A DNA stretch of 64,000 nucleotides from Corylus avellana (Eukaryota > Streptophyta > Magnoliopsida > Fagales > Betulaceae). Made by a program: the position numbers and the translations under genes. Each line of letters opens with the position of its first letter. Position 1 is the first letter of the stretch. Shown here one piece after another: positions 45,810-58,980 of the stretch. The notes below the pieces were generated by a model. The model saw only the letters and a list, made by a program, of their open reading frames with translations. It ran no database searches and had not been told where the DNA came from. The stretch spans positions 7,307,416-7,371,415 of the forward strand of contig NC_081549.1 of assembly GCF_901000735.1 (NCBI RefSeq), in the 5' to 3' direction.

Positions 45810-48800
45810 AGATAACAATATGAGAAATAAGGTCAAGCACAAATATGACCCACTTGTCTGGTTAAAGTCACTACCTCAATGATGGAGTAAATCATTTTAT
45901 CTTATAGCAAGACGTCACAATTAATCACCCATAATAATTATGCATGTAATTATAATAAAGATTGAAGCTTTGCAATTTCCAATTCCAAATCTGGATGTAA
46001 TTAGCAAATAAAATACAAATGTAGATGTAACACTCATTGGGCTCCCTGTCCAATAAATTCCTTTTTGATGCCGAATTTCACTCACAGAAGAGTAACCGAG
46101 ACTCGTCGCTTTGTTAATAGACTGGAAGAACAGAGGAACTGAAAAGTCTTTGTAATGAACGAATAGGGTTTTAGTGAAGTCTCCTGAGAAGTTGGGTTCT
46201 CTTAAGAGTAACGACCATCAACAAGGAGAGCATCTGCCGCAGAATCCAAGTCATGAGGAAAGAAAACCCTGCACAACAAGATAGTCTTATAGAGCAAAAC
46301 AATGCACGTCTGTGATGGTGAATGAAATAAACCAAAATATTGATAAAGCAATTCTGGTGGCAAACAGAAAATATCATGCTCAGGTTACTCTCACATGAGT
46401 TGCTACAATTGGGATGAAAAAACAAAAAGAAGAAATTTGTGAGCACAGAGAATTACTGATCAATGTTTCAATCTGATATTCCCAGGGAGGGGAATCATAA
46501 ACCAGCTACAACACTAAAATTGGCAGAACATCCACTTCTATGCAGTAAGCAGTTCCATCACTCTATGAGAGTAGATATATATCACAACAAAATTACCTGC
46601 ATGTGTTGTGGTACAACGTCTTGCTCAGCTGATCTATATCATTAATGCTTTTAGAACCAGCCACCACCTCCAGAACTTGCCTACAAAACATGACCATATT
46701 GTCTCAAGAAACAAGTAAAAAGTTTAAGAGCTAATTTGAAACCAGATGGAGATGTAAAAAAGTGCACTCATAGACATTTTAAAACTTGTCATAATTAATA
46801 CTTAACAAATTGGAACTACTTGTCTGTGTTTCGAGTTTTAGCAGATTAAACAAGTAAAACAGTGGAGGATCATGAGAATTTCCCGAGTGCCAAGAAGAAA
46901 AGGCTGTCTCAACAAAGATATTCACACATGCACCATAGAACAACATACTCATGTTGTATCTCAAGGATGATCATCTCTGAATGACAATCTTTATATTACA
47001 ATAAAAGGAGATGCATACCCAGAAGCAATTCACGTGATATCCTTAGTAGCTTTCATTACTAAATCCCAAACAAACATTCTATCCTGAACATGAATAATTT
47101 TCTTTATTAAAACTAAAGAAAAATAAAAAATCGATCCCTGACTTTAATACATTTAAAAATTACTACCTACGGTTTTTTTTTTTTAATAAAAAAAAAAACT
47201 ATCTAGGTTTTAATCACTTTGAAAATCACTCCCTCCACCAGCATTTTGTCCAAATTGCTGACAGAGTTTCTGTCATGTCAACTAGTTGCCAAGAACATGT
47301 TATACACACAATCTACGTGAAATTCTAATTGTATCCAGTGAAAAACAATGAAAGAAAACAAAACAAAAAAGAGTATTAAAACCCAGAGGAGGTGGGTCCA
47401 CCCCTCTACCTTTTCTTTTCTTTTTCCCCTTACTTTTGGTTTTTTGCTTGATATAATTGAAAATTTTAGACAGATTCTAGGCATAACGTGCCCTTCCAAA
47501 TACATAGTTATGGGTGATTGGCTGACGTGGCAAAAATTCTGTCTACACTTTGGATGGAAAAACTGATGAAAGGAATGACTTTTCAAGTAAATTAAACCTA
47601 GGTAATGGTTTTTTTTAGTAATCTTAAATGCATTTAAACCCAAGGACTAGTTTTTTATTTCCCCTAAAACAAAATGCATGGCATGCATACCTAACCTTGT
47701 TTCATTCTCCCTTGTAGTAGAGGGTACTCACTTATTGCGGTTAGTGAGGTGACTACCCTCAGAAACACCTGGACGAGTTTGCATTAGTTAAAGTTACTAT
47801 CATTTTTTTTTTCTATAGGAACCAAATGTTAATGGCCATGTTTTTTTTTTTCTTCAAATAAATATGTCATTTAGTAACAATATATGGCATCTATCCATTA
47901 AAAGTTTTCAATCGGTAATATAAAATTTCATCTAAAAAGGAGTGAAATAAAAATAAAAAAAATAAACAGTACATAAAAAAAAATACTGACCGAACTAAAC
48001 ATGGTTCATTGCGGCCTTTAACAATGCACTCCTGATCGTACTTCTCTTTTTTCTTAGAGGGCCAGACGGATTTCACAAAATTAATCCCAGCATGAGTGTT
48101 CTTTATTTCACAATAAGGAGAATCTGTCTCAATCATCATTCTCTCCACAGGAATGGCCCTCACGACATCAAGATTATCAGTTGTCTTCAGTGAGCAACCA
48201 TTTACTCCTGTTTAGTACCAAAAAGTGTGTAATAGTCATGAAATTGACCAGGATAAGTAACTAGTGATAGCTTCAAAATTAAATACAGGGTGTGAAACTA
48301 GAGGGGAAAAAAAATTCGAAAGTTTCCAAAAGCATGAGAATAAATTTGAGGTATAGACGTTGGTTTTCAGACATAAGGCAGAACAAGCAGATTTTATCTC
48401 CATCAACTATTGTGTAAGTGTATGTTAGAAAACTGACAACCCCTCTCTAAATCAGCAAAACACTAAACTTGATTCAAAATCAAAATCCCCTAATATGATC
48501 AATTTTTGGTCTTAAAGTCATTATTGTCACAATTAGTGACTCCTTGATAATATCATGATGCACTTTGGTTAGTCTAAATTTTGCAATTATTGTCACTGCT
48601 TCAAGACATCTCAAGTTATCACAACAAGTAGATGGATGTTGATGGGACAAGCCTGCCTGGAAATTCAGATACCAGCCCCCTTCCCCAAACACTTATGAAA
48701 CATGCCCTTTCTGTGGTTTCTAGAGAAGACAAAGTCCTTAGATGAGATCTATCCAGTACCATATTTAACCTCAAAATATGATATTATATATCATGTCATT

Positions 48801-49317
48801 GTGTTCAATAAACTGCATAAAAAGAAAATAGATGTCGTAAAGCCAGCAAACAGATAAACTTTCACCTATATACATATTACTGAATGAAAGAAGCTTATCA
48901 CGATCTTCTGCACTACCAGTAAATGAATGGGCGACTCCAGCACTGAACCTGTGAAACAAGCAGAAGAAATGCAATCAAAGCCATGCACACCAGCATGACA
49001 AATGACAAAAATGAAACTAAAAAATTTGAAAGTTTATGTACTTATAATGTCAAAACAGATTGTATAACAAGCTTAAACTAGTAACAACCTTAACTAGTAC
49101 ATTTCAATTCTGCAAATTATGAGGTTCAGAAATTGCACCTGTCCTTATTTCTCTCTACAATTTCACAGAAATCTTCAGTAGCTGCACGCATATGTAGAAA
49201 CATGGGCAGCTTTGTTGCATATGCCAACTCGAACTGCTTCTCAAAATACCTAGCTTTCATAATGCAGACAAATGATGCAAGATGCAAAAACATTTGATTG
49301 AAATAAAGAGAGGAGTG

Positions 49318-49348
<31 letters not shown>

Positions 49349-49641
49349 CACAGAATAAAATGGATGTGCAGCAAAACACTATTTTACGGAGAAACCACTT
49401 ACTTCTTTTGAATCTCTGCTGCGCAAAAGTGAAGCCTATCATAGTCTAAACCACATTCACCAATTGCCACCACCTGATGTACAACATTAAAGCACCATGT
49501 AAATAATAATTTTTTGAAACTAAGAGATGTGACCAGATTGTTCATCTACCTAGCAGTATCTGTATCAGGATAAGAAGAATTTTCGCTATAGCATGTTGGT
49601 ATTGTTAAGAACAATACATAAATTACAAAAACAACAAAAAA
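45810..49641. repeat. First copy of a ~3.8-kb duplicated segment (TatD exons 7-12)
   Basis: Collinear and a few per cent diverged from 49742-53555, including introns. Both start AGATAACAATATGAGAAATA. The first copy ends at a 100-N gap. See the finding on possible uncollapsed haplotypes. Confidence 0.9.
46202..49473 (-). pseudogene. TatD-family nuclease, duplicated 3' half (exons 7-12 only)
   Basis: Six exons match the downstream gene's exons 7-12: 49473-49403, 49249-49139, 48948-48866, 48207-47991, 46680-46597 and 46268-46202. Lengths (71, 111, 83, 217, 84, 67) and splice borders are identical, and reading frames are intact. Exons 1-6 are missing, because the segment ends at the N gap. Few residues differ, for example KEKYDQE here against KEKYNQE and an ending DGRYS against DGRDS. 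Either a truncated tandem duplicate or the second haplotype of the same gene placed in the scaffold. On its own it could not encode a whole nuclease. Confidence 0.75.
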
Positions 49642-49741
49642 NNNNNNNNNNNNNNNNNNNNNNNNNNNNNNNNNNNNNNNNNNNNNNNNNNNNNNNNNNN
49701 NNNNNNNNNNNNNNNNNNNNNNNNNNNNNNNNNNNNNNNNN
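49642..49741. other. Assembly gap, 100 N
   Basis: Exactly 100 N, a conventional unknown-size gap, at the junction between the two TatD copies. Confidence 0.99.
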
Positions 49742-52700
49742 AGATAACAATATGAGAAATAAGGTCAAGCACAAATATGACCCACTTGTCTGGTTAAAGT
49801 CACTACCTCAATGATGGAGTAAATCATTTTATCTTATAGCAAGACGTCACAATTAATCACCCATAATAATTATGCATGTAATTATAATAAAGATTGAAGC
49901 TTTGCAATTTCCAATTCCAAATCTGGATGTAATTAGCAAATAAAATACAAATGTAGATGTAACACTCATTGGGCTCCCTGTCCAATAAATTCCTTTTTGA
50001 TGCCGAATTTTACTCACAGAAGAGTAACCGAGACTCGTCGCTTTCTCAATAGAGTGGAGGAACAGAGGAACTGAAAAGTCTTTGTAATGAACGAATAGGG
50101 TTTTAGTGAAGTTTCCTGAGAAGTTGGGTTCTCTTAAGAGTCACGACCATCAGCAAGGAGAGCATCTGCCGCAGAATCCAAGTCATGAGGAAAGAAAACC
50201 CTGCACAACAAGATAGTCTTATAGAGCAAAACAATGCACGTCTGTGATGGTGAATGAAAAAACCAAAATATTGATAAAGCAATTATTGTGGCAAACAGAA
50301 AATATCATGCTCAGGTTACTCTCACATGAGTTGCTACAGTTGGGATGAAAAAACAAAAAAGAAGAAATTTGTGAGCACAGAGAATTACTGATCAACGTTA
50401 CAATCTGATATTCCCAAGGAAGGGAATCATAAACCAGTTACAACACTAAAATTGGCAGAACATCCACTTCTATGCAGTAAGCAGTTCCATCACTCTATGA
50501 GAGTAGATATATATCAACAAAATTACCTGCATGTGTTGTGGTACAAGGTCCTGCTCAGCTGATCTATATCATTAATGCTTTTAGAACCAGCCACCACCTC
50601 CAGAACTTGCCTACAAAACATGACCATATTGTCTCAAGAAACAAGTAAAAAGTTACGAGCTAATTTGAAACCAGATGGAGATGTAAAGAAGTGCACTCAT
50701 TGACATTTTAAAAATTATCATAATTAATGCTCGACAAATTGGAACTACGTGTCTGAGTTTCAAGTTTTAGCACATTAAACAAGTAAAACAGAAGAGGATC
50801 GTGAGAGTTTCCCAAGTGCCAAGAAGAAGGTTGTCTAAACAAAGAGATTCACATATGCACCATAGAACAACATACTCATGTTGTATCTCAAGGATGATCA
50901 TCTCTGAATGACAATCTTTATATTACAATAAAAGGAGATGTATACCCAGAAGCAATTCATGTGATATCCTTAGTAGCTTCCATTACTAAATCCCAAACAA
51001 ACATTCTATCCTGAACATGCATAAGTTTCTTTATTAAGACTCAAGAAAAATAAAAAATCGATCCCTGTCTTTAATGCGTTTAAAAATTACTACCTATTTT
51101 TTTTTTTTTTTTAATAAAAAAAAATACTATCTAAGTTTTAATCACTTTGAAAATCACTGCCTCTACCAGCTTTTTGTCCAAATTGCTGACAGAGTTTCTG
51201 CCATGTCAACTAGTTGCCAAGAACATGTTATACATACAATCTACGTGAAATTCTAATTGTATCCAGCAAAAAAACAATGAAAGAAAACAAAACAAAAAAG
51301 AGCATTAAAACCCAAAGGAGGTGAGTCCACCCCTCTACCTTTTCTTTCTTTCTTTCTTTTTTTCCCCTTATTTTTGGTTTTTTGCTTGATATAATTGAAA
51401 ATTTGAGACAGATTCTAGGTATAACGTGCCCTTCCAAATACATAGTTATGGGTGATTGGCTGACGTGGCAAAAATTCTGTCAAAACTTTGGATGGAAAAA
51501 CTGACAAAAAGAATGATTTTTAAAGTAAATTAAACCTAGATAATGATTTTTTTTAGTAATTTTAAATGCATTTAAACCCAAGGACTAGTTTTTTATTTCC
51601 CCTAAAACAAAATGCATGGCCTGCATACCTAACCTTGTTTCATTCTCCCTTGTAGTAGAGGGTACTCACTTATTGCGGTTACTGAGGTGACTACCCTCAG
51701 AAACACCTGGACGAGTTTGCATTAGTTAAAGTTACTACCATTTTTTTTCTATAGGAACAAAATATTAATGGCCATTTATTATTATTTTTTTCTTCAAATA
51801 AATATGTCATTTAGTAACACTATATGGTATCTATCCATTAAAAGTTTTCAATCAGTAATATAAAATTTCATCTAAAAAGGAGTGAAATTTAAAAAATAAA
51901 AAACAGTACATAAAAAAAATACTGACCGAACTAAACAAGGTTCATTGCGGCCTTTAACAATGCACTCCTGATTGTACTTCTCTTTTTTCTTAGAGGGCCA
52001 GACGGATTTCACAAAATTAATCCCAGCATGAGTGTTCTTTATTTCACAATATGGAGAATCTGTCTCAATCATCATTCTCTCCACAGGAATGGCCCTCACG
52101 ACATCAAAATTATCAGTTGTCTTCAGAGAGCAACCATTTACTCCTGTTTAGTACCAAAAAGTGTGTAATAGTCATGAAATTGACCAGGATAAGTAACTAG
52201 TGATAGCTTCAAAATTAAATCCAGGGTGTGAACTAGAGGGGAAAAAAATTCAGAAGTTTCCAAAAGCATGAGAATAAATTTGAGGTATAGAGGTTGGTTT
52301 CCAGACATAAGGCAGAAAAAGCAGATTTTATCTCCATCAACTATTGTGTAAGTGTATGTTAGAAAACTGATAACCCCTCTCTAAATCAGCAAAACACTAA
52401 AGTTGATTCAAAATCAATATCCCCTAAATATTATCAATTTTTGGTCTTAAAGTCATTATTGTCACAATTAGTGATTCCTTGATAATATCATGATGCACTG
52501 TGGTTAGTCTAAATTTTGCAATTATTGTCACCGCTTCAAGACATCTCAAGTTATCACAATGAGTAGATGGATGTTGATGGGACAAGCCTGCCTGGAAATT
52601 CAGATGCCAGCCCCCTTCCCCAAACAATTATGAAACATGCCCTTTCTGTGGTTTCTAAAGAAGACAAAGCCCTTAGATGAGATCTATCCAGTACCATATT

Positions 52701-53555
52701 TAACCTCAAAATATTATATTATGTATCATGTCATTGTGTTCAATAAACTGCATAAAAAGAAAATAGATGTCATAAAGCCAACAAACAGGTAACTTTCACC
52801 TATATAAATATTACTGAATGAAAGAAGCTTATCACAATCTTCTGCGCTACCAGTAAATGAATGGGCAACTCCAGCACTGAACCTGTGAAACAAGCAGAAG
52901 AAATGCAATAAAAGCCATGCACAGCAGCATGACAAATGACAAAAATGAAACTAAAAAACTTGAAAGTTTATATACTTATAATGTCAACGGATTTTATAAC
53001 AAGCTTAAACTAGTAACAACCTTAACTAGTACATTTCAATTCTGCAAATTATGAGGTTCAGAAATTGCACCTGTCTTTATTTCTCTCTACAATTTCACAG
53101 AAATCTTCAGTAGCTGCACGCATATGTAGAAACATGGGCAGCTTTGTTGCATATGCCAACTCGAACTGCTTCTCAAAATACCTAGCTTTCATAATGCAGA
53201 CAAATGATGCAAGATGCAAAAACATTCGATTGAAATAAAGAGAGGAGCGTTTTAAAAAAAAGGCACAGAATAAAATGGATGTGCAGCAAAACACTATTTT
53301 ACTGAGAAACCACTTACTTCTTTTGAATCTCTGCCGCGCAAAAGTGAAGCCTGTCATAGTCTAAACCACATTCACCAATTGCCACCACCTGATGTACAAC
53401 ATTGGAGCACCATATAAAGAATAATTTTTTGAAACTAAGAGATGTGACCATATTGTTCATCTACCTAACAGTATCTGTATCAGGATAAGAAGAATTTTGC
53501 TATAGCATGTTGGCATTGTTAAGAACAATATATAAATTACAAAAACAACAAAACA
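49742..53555. repeat. Second copy of the ~3.8-kb duplicated segment
   Basis: Collinear with 45810-49641 and continues into the unique 5' half of the TatD gene. Confidence 0.9.
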
Positions 53556-55176
53556 ACTAGAGTAATGCTGTATACAACAAACCTCTCACCGCCTCCCCGC
53601 CCCCCCAAAAAAAAAATCCAAGGGTTAATAGGCACCGCCACATTAGCCTAGTGGGATGAAGGTGACATGGGAGTTTATTATATAGCATTTCTCAAACAAC
53701 TATCATCTAGTTGAATATTCAAAAGTCATATTGCAAAATTCTGCTATAAGCTGCACACAAATACCAATCCAATGTAAGACAGAAAAAGGTCATTCTTTTA
53801 GATTCCATTATCTTCCCAAAGAGCCATGCCCCCTGTACAACTAACCCCTAAACTTTCAACTTCTCTGCATATCCAATTTGCAACTGTTCACATCTACATC
53901 AGCTGCAACTAAAGTACAATTTGCACTATTATATCCATCTCTCAAAAAAACATGTTCATGGAAGTGCTTCAATAAAGAAGGTACAGACAGTAAATAAGAC
54001 CCATTTAAACATATATCTTTTGCAGATGGTCTATACTTGAAATGCATGATCCAGACAATACAATACCTTTCCCTTCTCAATTCCCTCTCTGGCCAACGAC
54101 AAAAGAGCCTGAAAATGATTTTCTGGATCCCCACTCTCTTCGAACTCCTAAACAAAACACAAGATCCCACAATCACAAACATTTATAACAAAATTACACC
54201 ATTAAACTCGCAATTAACATGTATAAGAAAAAATCAGTGAAACATAAATCTAAGGAACAATAAGCAACCTTGCATCGTGTTGGGTGCACACCAACTGTAC
54301 AGAAAAGCCTTCCTGTAACGAACAATGAACCATCAAATTGGTGAACACCCTTATGTAGAAACATATACAGAATGTTCATAACGAAGAACACAAGAATGTG
54401 ATGCATGTATTGATTAACAAACCATCCGTTTCTGCAATTGCAAGTGCTTCTTTTGATTCTTCAAGTGACCCGCCAGTCACCTGCACCACAGGTCCACAAA
54501 CCTAATCAGAACCACGGAGCTACAGCACAACCAAATTAACCAAATTGAACACTATAATGAATGTAATGGTTCTATAATCTATTGGAATTCATAACTACTA
54601 TTTCTGAATTTGCTAATTCTCTGTCTAATTTTCCTCGTTCACTTACTATGTCTATGTTCAAATGGTTTCCTCAACTTCACTAAGCCCATCAATGGTACTA
54701 GAGTAATCTAACAAGTCAAAATTCAATCTTTTTGGTTCTTAGGAACCAAATCATTGACAAAAATTAAATCATATGACTTACAATGATTCGGTCCACGCCG
54801 GCACTCCAAGCCCTACTCAAAACCGCGGCAATATCCGAAACGTGGCATTGCTTGCCATTGTAGATCCCTTTGAACATACCATCTGTTTTGCGAAATGTGG
54901 CATTCAAATTTGAGTGCTAAAGAAAGGTGAAGTTCGAAAAATGGGACGACATGTGTTTGATGAAATGCCTGACTGACCTGTGAAGTTGACGGCTATATCT
55001 GTTTTTGAGAGGAGCGAGACGGAAAATAAAATCACAATCAGAGATAATGAGTAATGGTTAGTTAGTTGGGGCTAAAAAATCCCAGAATGATTTATCGCAC
55101 TGCAAACAAAAAGAAAAGAGAAATGCTATTTTGAAGAATTGAAGAGTTGCTTGCCTATCATACGCACTTTCGCCAT
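50134..55176 (-). CDS. TatD-family metal-dependent DNase
   Basis: Twelve exons read leftward: 55176-55155, 54998-54978, 54882-54782, 54480-54423, 54312-54269, 54147-54067, 53388-53318, 53181-53071, 52882-52800, 52143-51927, 50610-50527 and 50200-50134. Together they give 319 residues with continuous phase. Motifs follow bacterial Tat[36 protein letters not shown] (metal-binding Glu), [11 protein letters not shown] (His), [11 protein letters not shown] (His) and MMIETDSPY (Asp). Intron 1 appears to use a GC donor (G|GCAAGC). Exons 1 and 2 are only 22 and 21 nt. The product is a TIM-barrel deoxyribonuclease implicated in DNA degradation or repair. It is convergent with CP33; Arabidopsis At3g52390, beside CP33, is a TatD gene (from memory). 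Confidence 0.9.
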
Positions 55177-55442
55177 TGTGAGCTCGGAACGTGAAAGAGA
55201 GTAATGGTTGATTAGTTTTGTCCATTTGCCACTTTAAAGACCAAAAACAAAAAAAAACGAAACTTTTAGACTAAAAATTATTAGATTATAAATACACATA
55301 CTTAACATGAGGGATAATTTAGTTAATTTTTCCAACTTTTTCATCTAACTGAACAATAAAAAATTGAGCAAAAGAGACAATCATAAACAGAAACCAAAAC
55401 TTTGAATTAAGAAATGAGTTGTAACATTAAAGTTTTGTGATC

Positions 55443-55542
55443 NNNNNNNNNNNNNNNNNNNNNNNNNNNNNNNNNNNNNNNNNNNNNNNNNNNNNNNNNN
55501 NNNNNNNNNNNNNNNNNNNNNNNNNNNNNNNNNNNNNNNNNN
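55443..55542. other. Assembly gap, 100 N
   Basis: Exactly 100 N between the TatD gene and the Mutator-like region. It may hide the left end of that element. Confidence 0.99.
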
Positions 55543-55628
55543 GTAGTATATTTGCATAATTGGTGACTAATTCTTATTTGTGAAATATGCAGAAAGAAGG
55601 TGAGTGTGGTTGTAATTATTTTATCTAG

Positions 55629-55832
55629 GTTAATGAAGAAGATATGCTCCTTGTGTCACAATTCAATGCCCAAATAGTTGATCAAAAGAAGGGTTTTGAG
55701 ATTGAACTGGCGAAATTGAAACCGCAGATTGATGCTGAAAAGTGCAAAAACAATAGCATGGAAAAAAAACTTAAGGATGCCATTGGCCATTTGTTTGATT
55801 TTAGCATTTTTGTTGTTCTCTTGTTGTGTTAG
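55629..55832 (+). CDS. Hypothetical 3' exon: coiled-coil then hydrophobic C-terminus
   Basis: After an acceptor-like TTTTATCTAG the frame reads VNEEDMLLVSQFNAQIVDQK, then a charged helical stretch (KLKPQIDAEK, MEKKLKDAIG) and a hydrophobic end (FSIFVVLLLC) before a stop. Upstream exons would be in or beyond the N gap. Small proteins of this shape (charged coil plus C-terminal membrane anchor) are common beside plant transposons, some with a GRF zinc finger, but no finger is visible here. Opposite in strand to the transposase remnants. Confidence 0.3.
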   Translation, partial: VNEEDMLLVSQFNAQIVDQKKGFEIELAKLKPQIDAEKCKNNSMEKKLKDAIGHLFDFSIFVVLLLC

Positions 55833-56377
55833 TGATAGGGAGAAACATCATTGCACTGTTGGTAGGCAAATGTTGCCATGGGAGTAAGAAACATATGTAG
55901 TTTAAAGAATTTTATTTAGTGGCTTGTCTTAAAGTACAAAAACAATGTTGCCTAAATGTCCATTATCTAATGTACTACTATGGTGCTGTTAGTGAAGCAC
56001 ATATTATAATGTAAATTTGGTTGAACTTCTATTGTTTTCACCTTAAACAGTGTTGCCTAAACTCTATAAATTTGGTGCATAGATGATTAGCATAATGGAA
56101 TTTTGAGGAAAAATCAAAGCCTCCACCATTGTAATTTTAGAGGTCAATTTAGGCCATCAATATTAGCATTCTCAAACATGCATGTAAGGATATCCAGAGC
56201 ATCAGAGCAAAGACAGTAAAAATGGTGAATGAAGAAAAATAGTAAACAGTGGTATATTTCTTTGTATCAATTTGACAACTTACCAATTCCACATTCATAT
56301 AACAATGGTAACACGAGTTAACAAAAACTCATCATACAGTTTTCACCTTAAATACAAAGTTTAAACAGGATCTTTTT

Positions 56378-56409
<32 letters not shown>

Positions 56410-56999
56410 TTTCTTTTTCTTTTTCCCCATAATCTTCTACATAATAACCAATTGTTTCTTCCACAAAATGACCATTATATTACATAACAATTAACCATTA
56501 TGTTATACATCCAAAATAACCATTAACAATTATGTTACACATCCCTATCTTTTGAAACCACAAAATATATAATCTAATATTTTTGCCAATCTGGCCTCTT
56601 CTTTTTCTTGTTAACCTCCATTATTGCAATTGCCTTCTCCACAGTTGGTACAATATTTTTGCATCTTCTGGCAGGCTTTGATGTACATGAAGTAGTATCT
56701 CCCTGTAGATTAATAAAAGTTGAGCCTTTATTCCCAGTACCAAATTGGTCATTCAACCAATCTAATTCCCTTAGCCTTGTTGCAATCCCACCTCCCACAG
56801 TTTGGGTTGAGGATAAACCTATATTCCACCCCTTAAATCGCTCCATTCATGGTATAGGAGGGTGAGAAGACCCAAGTGGTTGAGAAGACCCTTCTAGTTG
56901 AGCTAACCCATGTTCCTGAGAAAGACAAGTGTGTGCTCACATTAACCAACCAGTAAAGATGATGCAGAAAATAGAAGAATAGAAACACTTAGTGTATGA

Positions 57000-57450
57000 A
57001 AGACTCACAATAGCATTGCTTTGAGACCGTTGCTGATGTGCCTGAGAAGGTTCATACAACCTTACTATGTTGATAGTACCTTAGGATTAGGCAACATGAA
57101 AAAAAAAAAAAAAAAAAAAGAAATTTCATTAAATTGTAAAATACACATTAAATTAAATAGAACACAATTAAATATGATTACATGGATTGCTCACACTAGC
57201 ATTACTCTGAAGCTGTTGTGTTTGTGTTTGTGATTGAAGAGGTCCATACAACCGTACTGTGTTGACAATACCCTGAAATTATGTAACATTAAAAAATGAA
57301 ATTTCATTAAAAAGTAAAATACACATTAAATTAAATGGAACACAATTAAATATGATTGTGAAGATATGATCACACTAGCATTGCTCTGAAACTGTGGTGT
57401 GTGAGATTGAGGAGGTCCATACAATCTGACTGTGTGAACTGTACCTTGCA
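57000..57450 (-). repeat. Triplicated exon in the MULE C-terminal region
   Basis: Three units about 179 bp apart each encode a version of (T/N)-(I/V)-V-R-L-Y-(G/E)-P-x-Q followed by Q-S-N-A: VRLYGPPQSHTPQFQSNA, VRLYGPLQSQTQTQQLQSNA and VRLYEPSQAHQQRSQSNA. They sit between acceptor- and donor-like borders. The intervening intron-like DNA (AAATTTCATTAAA, TACACATTAAATTAAAT) is also repeated. Confidence 0.7.
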
Positions 57451-58266
57451 ACTGACATCTACCTCCACCCCTAGTCTTTAGCCCACCTCTTTGCCGTCCA
57501 AGAATCCCTCCCCTAGTCTTTGGCCTACCTCTTTGCAGTCCAAGAGTCCCTCCTTGGGTAGGGGTCACCCTACCTTTATTACTCCATCTACCTCTAAAAG
57601 ACACAACAGTAGCTTGCGAAATCTGCAAAGATGATGCAGAATTTTTAAATTAAATGTAATGAAGTTAGGGCAATGAGTAATGACATATTAATAGTTTGGA
57701 ACTTACTATTTCAGCATCAGTGGTTGGCTGGGGAGTTGGAGTATGACCATGTAAACTTTGACCACTACCAACTTCTACCTATGATAACAAACAAATCAAA
57801 CTCAAACATTAACATAGTATACCCAACAAAACATAAAGGGGTAATTACCTTTTCCCCTAACAACTACAACGCATTGTTACTTTCTCCCCTGAATTGCCAA
57901 TTGTACCGCCCGACCCTATCAAAATATCATTTTGTACCCAAAAGCTCTCTTCCGTCAGTTAAAGGGGTTAAAATAGACGGTCAACCCGTCATGTGCCAGT
58001 CACGTGCGATTTTAATTTTTTTCCTTCCACTTTTGCCCTCACTTCAATAGAATGGACTACGTGTAGGATAAAACAATTTGAAAAATAAAAATAAAAAATA
58101 AAAAAATCAAGACCACTTTAAGAACTCACTCATCGTCCTTGTCTTCCCTCAAGCCCCAAGCAGACTTCCATTTTTGAAAGAGAGATTACCTCGAGGACAC
58201 TAGAGAGCTTCAAATATGTTTTGTCTCGATCAAACCATGAAATTTCTTCTCCAAACCCATATTTCA

Positions 58267-58286
58267 NNNNNNNNNNNNNNNNNNNN
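58267..58286. other. Assembly gap, 20 N
   Basis: Inside the nested inverted-repeat element; foldback DNA of this kind is hard to assemble. Confidence 0.99.
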
Positions 58287-58960
58287 ATTTGGGTTTTAAG
58301 GATATTTGACACCCAAATTGTAGGTATCTCCATTACACCCATTGTTATTCTTCAAAGAGAGAGAGAGAGTATCTAAAAAAGAGTGAAAAGTTTAGAGAAA
58401 GAGATTAAACAGACTTTCTCACTTCCTCCTTAAACGGCGTAAGGAAGAAAACGTTTGATTCAGACATTTGGTTCATTGAATTCTTAGATTTCACCAAAAC
58501 GACATAGTTTGGTTTAAAAAAAAAATACCCAAAACAATCTCAATCTTCCATTATTTTCACAGAAGATGTGCAGTAGTTTAAAACTACCACACTGAAGCCG
58601 AATCCGTGTTCAACAAGCTCTAATTCAGGTAAGTTAAATTTATTGGTACTATTTTGTTTGGTATATAAGATTTTGAGCTTTAATGAAGGATTTGTTGTCA
58701 TGATGGATTTCCATGAATTATTTAATCTTTTTTATTCTAGTTATGGTTAGTATTTCACATTTGTTCAAGGATTCGTCTGCTTGTTTCTGCTTTATGTCCA
58801 AGGCTTCACCGCCAAGCAAATGGTGAACCCATGGAAGACATATGTGAAGCTCTCTGCTATCCTCAAGGTATTCTCTTTCAAAAATGAAAGTCTACTTGAG
58901 GCTTGAGGGAAGACGAGGACGACAATTAGTTCTTAAAGTGGTCCAGTTTTTTTTTTTTTT

Positions 58961-58980
58961 NNNNNNNNNNNNNNNNNNNN
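58961..58980. other. Assembly gap, 20 N
   Basis: After a T-run in the right arm of the nested element. Confidence 0.99.

Noticed and set aside
49586..49814. Open frames running through the N gap
   Set aside because: They are open only because N has no stop codons.
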